40,376 nucleotides of DNA from Spirochaetaceae bacterium UBA6243. GTDB lineage: Bacteria > Spirochaetota > Spirochaetia > Treponematales > Rectinemataceae. Shown in pieces: positions 33,301 through 40,376 of the stretch. The position numbers were made by a program, and so were the translations under genes. The stretch's first letter is position 1. The number at the start of each line of letters is the position of its first letter. The DNA lies in contig DJVZ01000058.1 of NCBI GenBank assembly GCA_002441395.1, positions 6,893-47,268 on the forward strand, in the 5' to 3' direction. The notes beneath the pieces were generated by a model, which worked only from the letters and a program-made list of their open reading frames with translations, made no database searches and was not told the origin of the DNA.

Positions 33301-34741
33301 ATTCTCCCCAGCGCGAATTGACGAGTTCGACAATGTCGAGGCGCATCGAGAGCGGATCGGGCCATTCGCGCTCGTGACCTTCTTCGGGCCACTTGCGCGT
33401 CGCGTCGACTCCGAGGCGCGTGCCAAAGCGCGGTGTAGGCGAGGAATGATCGAGCGCATCGAGAGGACCTTCGGAGAATACCAGATCGCGCGCCGCATCG
33501 ATGTTGTTGAAAACCCTCCAGGCGGTTTTGGAAAGGTCCTGTACGGAGATGTCGTCGTCGACCACCACGATCATTTTTGTGTACATGAGCTGGCCCATGC
33601 CCCAGAGGAAGTGCATGACTTTACGTGCCTGGCCCGGGTAACGCTTGCGGATCGACACGAGGATGCAGTTGTGGAAGACGCCTTCGAGGGGCATGTTTAT
33701 GTCGGTGATTTCCGGGCAGAGCTGCTTGAGGAGGGGTAGAAAGAGGCGCTCCGTGGCCTTGGCGAGGAAGCAGTCTTCTTTCGGGGGGATGCCGACGATG
33801 GTGGCCGGATAGACGGGGTTTTTACGCCGCGTCATGCGCTCGAGATGGAAAACAGGGTAATCGTCGGGCAGGGAATAGAAGCCCGTGTGGTCCCCGAAGG
33901 GCCCCTCGAGGCGGAGTTCCTCAGGATCCACGTAGCCCTCGAGGATGAACTCGGCATCCGCGGGCGCGAGGATGCCGGTGTCGCCGATTTCGATGACTTC
34001 GGCGGGTTTGCCCCGTAAGAAACCCGCGAACATCGCCTCCCAGATGCCTTCGGGCAAGGGGGCGGTGGAAGCATAGGTGATGGCGGGGTCTCCTCCCAGG
34101 GCGACGACCACAGGCATGCGATGGCCACGCACCCGATATTTCTGGAAGAAATGCGCGCCATCCTTGTGGATGTGCCAGTGCATGCCCGCGCTGCGGTCGT
34201 CGTAGACCTGCATGCGATACATCCCCCAGTTCTGGGCTTTTGTTTCAGGGTCAACCGTACAGACAACGGGCAAGGTGAGAAAGCGCCCGCCATCCTGCGG
34301 CCAGCACTGGATGACGGGCAGGCTGTCGAAGCCTCCTTCGTCGGCGACCTCGCGGCAAGGGGCACGCCGCACTTTTTTCGGCATGAATGAGCGCGCCACA
34401 GGCAATTTTGGGAGGGCCTCAGGGAGCGCAGAAAACAATGAGAAATCCCTCACCTGACTCCATGCCCAACCGATGAGCGACTCAATCTCATTCGCTTTGT
34501 TGTCCAGGCTTTCAGCGCCAAGAGACCAGGCCATTCGTTTCTCGGAACCGTAGGCGTTGATGAGGAGAGGCCATTGGGAGCCGCGCACGTGTTCGAAAAG
34601 CAGGGCGGGGCCGCCCTCTTTCATCACCCTGTCGGCGATTTCGGTAATTTCCAGGATTGGATCGACTTCGGTGGATATCCTTGTCAGCTCACCCCTGGAT
34701 TCGAGAAAGGAAATGAATTCCTGTAACCCGCTGTATGCCAT
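33281..34741 (-). CDS. ubiD: UbiD-like decarboxylase
   Basis: This 486-residue enzyme uses prenyl-FMN to remove the carboxyl group of an aromatic or vinyl acid. The MYRMQVYDDRSAGMHWHIHK segment holds the conserved arginine and cofactor residues, and LRLEGPFGDHTGFYS contains the catalytic glutamate of the E-R-E triad. Length suits the UbiD/MqnL type. It is the first gene of the operon and so is likely transcribed from the promoter at 34797-34825. Substrate is unknown. With UbiA and UbiX beside it, a prenylated aromatic carboxylate on the way to a quinone is the best guess. Confidence 0.93.
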   Translation of the reverse strand: MAYSGLQEFISFLESRGELTRISTEVDPILEITEIADRVMKEGGPALLFEHVRGSQWPLLINAYGSEKRMAWSLGAESLDNKANEIESLIGWAWSQVRDFSLFSALPEALPKLPVARSFMPKKVRRAPCREVADEGGFDSLPVIQCWPQDGGRFLTLPVVCTVDPETKAQNWGMYRMQVYDDRSAGMHWHIHKDGAHFFQKYRVRGHRMPVVVALGGDPAITYASTAPLPEGIWEAMFAGFLRGKPAEVIEIGDTGILAPADAEFILEGYVDPEELRLEGPFGDHTGFYSLPDDYPVFHLERMTRRKNPVYPATIVGIPPKEDCFLAKATERLFLPLLKQLCPEITDINMPLEGVFHNCILVSIRKRYPGQARKVMHFLWGMGQLMYTKMIVVVDDDISVQDLSKTAWRVFNNIDAARDLVFSEGPLDALDHSSPTPRFGTRLGVDATRKWPEEGHEREWPDPLSMRLDIVELVNSRWGEYGIGRP

Positions 34742-34796
34742 AGGACTTCAGTATATCGAGGGTCAGAAAGATGTCCAAGACCTGTTATAATTATTC

Positions 34797-34825
34797 ATTA
34801 TATTTTCAGCTTATTCATATGGAAA
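34797..34825 (-). promoter_or_regulatory. Putative promoter of the ubiD-ubiA-ubiX operon
   Basis: On the minus strand TTTCCA (34825-34820) and a perfect TATAAT (34802-34797) are 17 bp apart. A second TATAAT occurs on the plus strand at 34786-34791, facing the LolD-like gene but without a good -35 box. This is the divergent control region of both operons. Confidence 0.45.
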
Positions 34826-34877
34826 TTCCGCCTGCGAATCGTTACGATTTAGCCTGAAATTCTGAAAAGGAAGCGCC

Positions 34878-35656
<779 letters not shown>

Positions 35657-35660
<4 letters not shown>

Positions 35661-37129
35661 TCGCGGCGCGGCTGGCATGGGCAAACCTTGGCCTGCATCG
35701 GCGGAAATCATTGCTCATCGGCATGATCATGGGGTTGGGAATTCTCATTCTCTTTCTTGGGAATTCCTTGATAGACACCGCGCTTTCGGGCTTGCAGCGT
35801 ATGTTTGTGCAAGGGTATACCGGCGATCTCATGGTCACCGGACCAACCGAATTTTCCACGACTGTCCTCGGAGAGACCGCGGGCAGCGAGGAAGTGCTTC
35901 CGCACATTGCGCAGATCAAAAAATATGAGGATTTTCTGGCGAGCCGGAAGGACGTCGCATCCACGCTGCCCCTTCTGAGCGGGCAGGCTTCATTCGGCAT
36001 CGGCGAGGCAGAGCTTGGCTCCGGGTACTGCTTTGGCGTGAATGTCGATGATTATCGCGATTTTTTCCCTGACAATGTGACGCTGATGAACGGGGAGTGG
36101 CCGGCAGAGAACGACGGGCCGTGGGTTCTGCTCTCCGAACCGACGCTCGCGCTTCTGAACAAAAGCGCATCGAGCCCCGTGAAACCCGGCACGAAGATCA
36201 TTATGACGGCGCTCGCGAATTCCGCGGGGACCGTCATCCGCGAAGTGACCGTAAAAGGCGTGATCAAATTCAATCAGAGCAATCAGCAGCTTTCCGGAAT
36301 CACACTGGTCGATGCGGATACCATGCGAGATTTGCTGGGATTTGCGAGCCTCCGGGATGGGGCTCCGGTTTTGTCCGGCCAGGAAGCGGCATTTGTGACG
36401 AGTTTCGATCCGGACAGCCTGTTCAACGATCTGTTCGCCGGTAGCGGCGGAACGGCGGCCACAGGTTCGGCGTCCGCCGCAGAGGCCTCGGGACAGGGCG
36501 CGGCCGCTTCCTCCGCGCAGACAAGCGTCCAGGCGGAAGTAGTGCCCGCCTGGCAATTCCTTCTCGTGCGCGTCAAACCAGGCGCCAGTTCTTCCAGACT
36601 TCTCTCCGATCTTTCGGCCTTTTCAAAGCAGATCGACGATGGCGATCGTGTCCAGGACTGGATCGCGGGCGCCGGAAAGGTTGCGCGCACCGCGGTTACC
36701 ATCCGTCTGGCGTTCGACCTCCTCGTCGCGGTCGTGGCGGTCGTCGTGATCATGATCATGATGAATGTGCTCGTCATTTCCGTGAATGAGCGCCTCTATG
36801 AAATCGGGACGCTCCGGGCCATCGGCGCGAAACGGCGTGTTGTACGCAACATGATTTTGTACGAAACAACTTTCCTGGCCCTCATAGCGGGAGCGGCGGG
36901 CTTGCTTATTGGCCTTGTCCTGCTTCTGGTCCTGGGGAAGGTCGGGATCAGGGCGCCGAATCTGTTCTTCGAAGCACTGTTTGGCGGACAGGTGCTCAGG
37001 CCCATGGTGTCCGGGGGCGCCGCGATTCGCGCATTCCTCTGGATTCTGGCGATGGGGCTTGGGGCGTCGTGGTATCCGACCATTGTCGCGCTGCGGATCG
37101 AGCCGGTTGTCGCCATGAGAGGAGACTGA
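35657..37129 (+). CDS. FtsX-like ABC permease, LolC/E type, first
   Basis: This 490-residue permease has the four-helix MacB/LolC topology: one helix at about 18-38, a large periplasmic domain (40-345), and three helices after residue 350. ERLYEIGTLRAIGAKRR at about 378-394 is the cytoplasmic coupling loop typical of the family. The periplasmic domain contains a low-complexity Gly/Ala/Ser stretch at about 261-292. The start is coupled to the ATPase gene by ATGA. The next permease gene follows at 2 bp. Confidence 0.92.
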
Positions 37130-37131
37130 AG

Positions 37132-38502
37132 ATGCGCCTGATACATTTAAAGCTCGCGGCGCGGAATGTGCGCAGACAGCCGCACAGGACGATTGCGCTC
37201 GGGGGAGCGGTGGCGTTCAGCGCTCTCGTCATGACACTGATTTTAGGCTTTGTGAATGGCATGGACCTCGCCATTCAGGACAATGTGACGCTCTACTCTG
37301 GCGGCCATGTGTTGATTTCCGGCTATACCGCCAGCTGGAGCGGAAGGCTTCAGAACCGGTTTGCGGACGATAATGTGGCAAAAACTGTCGGGAGCACGAA
37401 TTCCGATATCCGCACGGTTTCGCCCATCGCCCAGTCCAGGGCCACGGTCGTCTTCGGTACCCGTGAAATCCAGCTCACGCTCCGCGGGGTCGATTGGGCC
37501 AAAGACCAGCTCTACCATGATTCGCTGATACTCGCCAAAGGCTACTGGAAAGGCCTCGAAAATTCCCGGACCATGCTCATGAGCGCACAGACGGCTGACC
37601 GTTTCGGCCTTTCGGTGGGAGACCAGGTGGTCGTGAGGCTCAATACGGCCTCGGGTCAGCAGAATGTCACGGACTACAAAGTCGCCGCGATATACGATGA
37701 TGGCGCAGCGGGCGGCATGAACATGGCATTTGTCGCCTTCGGGGACCTCACGGCGGATCTGAACATGAAGTCGAATGAGCAGCAACAGATCGCGGTCTTC
37801 CTGAAAAACAGTACCGATGCCGAAAAGGCCGCGCAGACCATCACGGGGGAGCTCTCCTCAAAAGGGTTCACCGTGAGCCGCGGATCAGCGTCGAATACGG
37901 GCTCCTCAAATGCCGCTCCTTCGCCGGATTCCTCGACGAATGCCGATTCCTTCGTGTCCTCAATAACGGGCACCGGGCAGGACGCGAGCCGCCATCTGTC
38001 GCCAGGAACGACTCTCTACTATGTTTCTACTATACAAGAACTTGCGGGCGAAATTGGCTCCGCGCTCGGTTCCATCCGGTGGATTGGCTACGCGGTGTTC
38101 ATCCTCATGCTCATCGTGAGCGCAACCGGCATTTCGAATTCATACCGCATGGTGCTGCTCGAGCGGACCAAGGAAATCGGCATGCTTCGCTGCATAGGGT
38201 ACAAAAAGAAGGATGTGTTCTCTTCATTTATATGGGAAGGGATTCTGCTCGCGGGTGGCGCGGCGCTGGTCGGTGTTGTCCTCGCCCTGCCGATAGGTTT
38301 TGGTATCGGTTTTATTCCATTTAATCCGCACGGAGATTTTGGGGCCGCGCTTGTGCAGGGACATCTGCGGTTTGCGCCTACCCTGAGTCAGCTTTTATTG
38401 ATTTTGGTTTTTGTGACGATTGTGGCGATTGCCGCGGTCTTCTTGCCCGCACGAAAAGCGGCTGAAGTGGTGCCTGTCGAGGCACTGAGAAAAACTGCGT
38501 AG
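37132..38502 (+). CDS. FtsX-like ABC permease, LolC/E type, second
   Basis: This 456-residue paralogue of the previous gene product has the same topology: helix at about 20-42, periplasmic domain 45-315, three C-terminal helices, and the coupling loop ERTKEIGMLRCIGYKKKD. It too has a Ser/Asn/Gly-rich stretch, at about 250-289. The start at 37132 is chosen because AGGAG lies upstream and the first residues MRLIHLKLAARN match permease N-termini. A longer frame to 37069 overlaps the first permease gene. The two permeases likely form a heterodimer as in LolCE. Confidence 0.92.
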   Translation: MRLIHLKLAARNVRRQPHRTIALGGAVAFSALVMTLILGFVNGMDLAIQDNVTLYSGGHVLISGYTASWSGRLQNRFADDNVAKTVGSTNSDIRTVSPIAQSRATVVFGTREIQLTLRGVDWAKDQLYHDSLILAKGYWKGLENSRTMLMSAQTADRFGLSVGDQVVVRLNTASGQQNVTDYKVAAIYDDGAAGGMNMAFVAFGDLTADLNMKSNEQQQIAVFLKNSTDAEKAAQTITGELSSKGFTVSRGSASNTGSSNAAPSPDSSTNADSFVSSITGTGQDASRHLSPGTTLYYVSTIQELAGEIGSALGSIRWIGYAVFILMLIVSATGISNSYRMVLLERTKEIGMLRCIGYKKKDVFSSFIWEGILLAGGAALVGVVLALPIGFGIGFIPFNPHGDFGAALVQGHLRFAPTLSQLLLILVFVTIVAIAAVFLPARKAAEVVPVEALRKTA

Positions 38503-38534
38503 TTCGCAGCGATAGCAAGTCGGAGGAGCATCCT

Positions 38535-39449
38535 ATGGCGGACGTCAGAGGCATGAAAATGAGGTTTTTGAATGCGAAATTGACAAGCAAACTGAGCATT
38601 GTGCTCTTCGGGCTTGTGCTTATATTCAGCGCCAAGGCCCAGGGAGGACCACCTCCTGGAGGTGGCGGCGGCGGAGGCCCGATGGGAGGCATCGGTCTGC
38701 CTCTCAATTTTCTCCAGGCGGACAAAGATTATAAATTCCCTGACGACATAACGAAGTACACGGCGAACGACTTTCTCATGCTCGTGCGGCGGACCGACAT
38801 CCGCTCGAGCTTCTACAACAGCGACATGAGCGCGACCATCTCGATGGTGAGCGTGAGCCCGGACCGTGGCACCTTCGCGAACAAGCAGCAGATTTTCAGG
38901 CGCGACAAGGACGACGCCTTCCTCATGCTCATGGTGGAGCCGGAGTCGCGCAAGGGACAGGGCATGCTGCGCGTTGACAACAACATGTGGCGCTACGACC
39001 CGACGAGCCGGAAATTCACCCACACCACCCTCAAGGACACCTACGAAAACTCCACGGTGACCAACAATGACTTCCGCCGGTGGCAGCGCTCGATCGATTA
39101 TTCCGTGGAAAAGCTTTCGACAGGAACGCTTGGAAACTACAAGGTGGTCATCGGAGAGCTCAAGGCAAACAACGATGAAGTTCCGTTCCCCTACCTCAAA
39201 ATGTACATCGAGACGGACCGCAAGATCGTGCTTAAAATAGAGGAGTACAGCCTCTCGATGAAATTGCTGCGCACCGCGTATTACACGCAATATGTGCAGA
39301 TTGGCGATTCCTTTGTGCCGACGGTGCAGATTTTTCAGGACGGGCTGATCCCCGAAAAACGGTCTCAGGTCACCTATACCGATATTTCCACAAAACCTCT
39401 TCCTGACTATTACTTTACCAAAGAGTATTTGGAGAGGGTGAGCCAGTAG
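38535..39449 (+). CDS. LolA-like outer membrane lipoprotein-sorting protein
   Basis: This 304-residue periplasmic protein has an N-terminal membrane segment (about 17-35, ending AKAQ) that fits a type I signal peptide, then a PPPGGGGGGGP spacer, then a LolA/LolB-like half-barrel. NMWRYDPTSRKFTHT and the MYIETDRKIVLKIEEYS segment resemble the COG2834 group found next to RND or ABC exporters. There is no lipobox cysteine, so it should be soluble. It lies 32 bp after the second permease with GGAGGA before its start. It probably receives the substrate from the ABC complex. Confidence 0.85.
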   Translation: MADVRGMKMRFLNAKLTSKLSIVLFGLVLIFSAKAQGGPPPGGGGGGGPMGGIGLPLNFLQADKDYKFPDDITKYTANDFLMLVRRTDIRSSFYNSDMSATISMVSVSPDRGTFANKQQIFRRDKDDAFLMLMVEPESRKGQGMLRVDNNMWRYDPTSRKFTHTTLKDTYENSTVTNNDFRRWQRSIDYSVEKLSTGTLGNYKVVIGELKANNDEVPFPYLKMYIETDRKIVLKIEEYSLSMKLLRTAYYTQYVQIGDSFVPTVQIFQDGLIPEKRSQVTYTDISTKPLPDYYFTKEYLERVSQ

Positions 39450-39459
39450 GAGTGAAACG

Positions 39460-40376
39460 ATGAGAACAAGAAATATGCGCGGCCTTGGACCATTTGCGGC
39501 GATCGCTCTTTTTGCGCTGTGTGCGGGGAGCCTCTGGGCGCAGACTTCAACGGCGTCTGCAAGTGAGACTCCGCCCGCGGTCATCGATGAAAATTTGCTC
39601 TTCGGCGGACCGACGGATATCGTGACGGTAATCGATCCGGATACGGCGTCGGCGGGTACGGTGCAGCTCGTAAAAGACACGAAGACATACCCGGTCTTTT
39701 TGATAAGCGGAAGCGCCGGCGCCGGGCTCTACGGCAACTACACGCCGGTGGGGGCGACTTCGTCCGACAGCCAGGTGCTCTATGGCGCGGTAAATCTGTC
39801 GGGGCTGGAATTCGATTATTTGCCTACAAAGAACCTTCATTTTTCCGTATCCAACGATCTGCTGGCGGTGCCGAACGATATTCTCGCCGCATCCGTCACC
39901 GCGTACGCCGACCTGCGGCAGAGCGACCTCGTACGCCTCTACGCGGCGGGCTCCTTCAACTATGATCCTTCCAATTATCTGTCGACCAAGGAGTACGATT
40001 CCGGGACCTTCAGCTTGGACGAGCTCTTCGTGGATACGCAGATCAATGAGAAGGTCTTCTTCCGCCTGGGCAAGCAGCGGATAAGTTGGGGCGTCGGATA
40101 CTGGTACAAGCCTTCCGACGTCCTCAGCCTGTCGGCGATCGACCCCGACGACCCGACCGCGGCGCGCAATGGTCCCTTCGCGTTCAAGATCGATGTGCCC
40201 ATGAAGCTCAATCACCTCATGGTCTACATGGTGCCGCCGGTTTCAGGGCTCGCCGATTCTTCTTCCATGGCGGCGAAATACGACCTTGTCGTGAACGGCT
40301 GGGAACTGAGCTTCGCGGGGTACGGGCGCGCCGACCTGGAGGCCAGGCCACGCGCCATTTTCACTTTCACCGGCGC
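39460..40376 (+). CDS. Putative outer-membrane beta-barrel protein, partial
   Basis: The frame starts with ATG at 39460, ten bases after the LolA-like stop, and stays open to the window edge, giving at least 305 residues. A signal peptide ends near SLWAQ (about residue 28). The rest alternates aromatic and polar residues in beta-strand style, for example KVFFRLGKQRISWGVGYWYKPSDVLSL, like barrel proteins that accompany LolA-like proteins and exporters. The family cannot be fixed from this part. It is likely the outer-membrane partner or client of the exporter operon. Confidence 0.75.
   Translation, partial: MRTRNMRGLGPFAAIALFALCAGSLWAQTSTASASETPPAVIDENLLFGGPTDIVTVIDPDTASAGTVQLVKDTKTYPVFLISGSAGAGLYGNYTPVGATSSDSQVLYGAVNLSGLEFDYLPTKNLHFSVSNDLLAVPNDILAASVTAYADLRQSDLVRLYAAGSFNYDPSNYLSTKEYDSGTFSLDELFVDTQINEKVFFRLGKQRISWGVGYWYKPSDVLSLSAIDPDDPTAARNGPFAFKIDVPMKLNHLMVYMVPPVSGLADSSSMAAKYDLVVNGWELSFAGYGRADLEARPRAIFTFTG

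Noticed and set aside
33301..33498. A 66-residue N-terminal extension of UbiA
   Set aside because: It lies inside the UbiD gene and is low-complexity and basic; the ATG at 33300 with GGGGAG upstream gives a normal-length UbiA.
38388..39680. A 430-codon minus-strand frame under the LolA-like gene
   Set aside because: It crosses two plus-strand genes that have signal peptides and proper ribosome sites; the product looks like shadow sequence.

Overview
The window is a compact, mostly protein-coding stretch of a moderately GC-rich bacterial genome. No rRNA, tRNA, CRISPR array, insertion sequence or phage gene was seen. A bacterial V/A-type ATPase operon, a Gram-negative envelope set (LolCDE-like exporter, LolA-like protein, putative outer-membrane barrel) and an Afu/Fbp-type ABC importer suggest a free-living or host-associated spirochaete of the Treponema/Spirochaeta/Rectinema kind. 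That is inference from gene content, not a sequence search.

Layout. 1-5444 (+): end of the V-ATPase proteolipid K, then subunits F, E, A, B and D, and a UspA-like protein. 5586-7832 (+): a two-CBS protein and a long-chain acyl-CoA synthetase. 7846-13825 (-): a small lipoprotein, an active-looking REC-PAS-GGDEF diguanylate cyclase, a four-gene module built around an ArsA/Get3-like ATPase, and a CstA transporter with its own promoter and terminator. 13992-22041 (+): three genes joined by ATGA overlaps. They encode a signalling protein whose three domains all appear catalytically dead, a HEAT-repeat/processive glycosyltransferase fusion, and a membrane-anchored glycosidase-like protein. This looks like an exopolysaccharide machine. 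22098-24079: an M29 aminopeptidase (+), a ferredoxin (-) and an Hsp20 (-) with a near-perfect sigma-54 promoter. 24561-29082 (+): an Afu/Fbp-type ABC importer with a fused double permease. 29097-34741 (-): an operon UbiD-UbiA-UbiX-periplasmic binding protein-fused ABC ATPase/permease, which pairs aromatic-acid prenylation and decarboxylation with an importer. 34878-40376 (+): a LolCDE-like ABC exporter, a LolA-like periplasmic protein and a putative outer-membrane barrel that runs off the window.

Three groups look most worth following. (1) The 13992-22041 polysaccharide operon, where a degenerate ODP/GGDEF/receiver protein probably acts as a scaffold or ligand sensor for a HEAT-domain synthase. 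(2) The UbiDAX-plus-importer operon, which may salvage an aromatic precursor of a quinone. (3) The ArsA-like ATPase module with a MIP18-like protein and two unknown proteins. All functional assignments come from motifs read by eye; no database search was possible.
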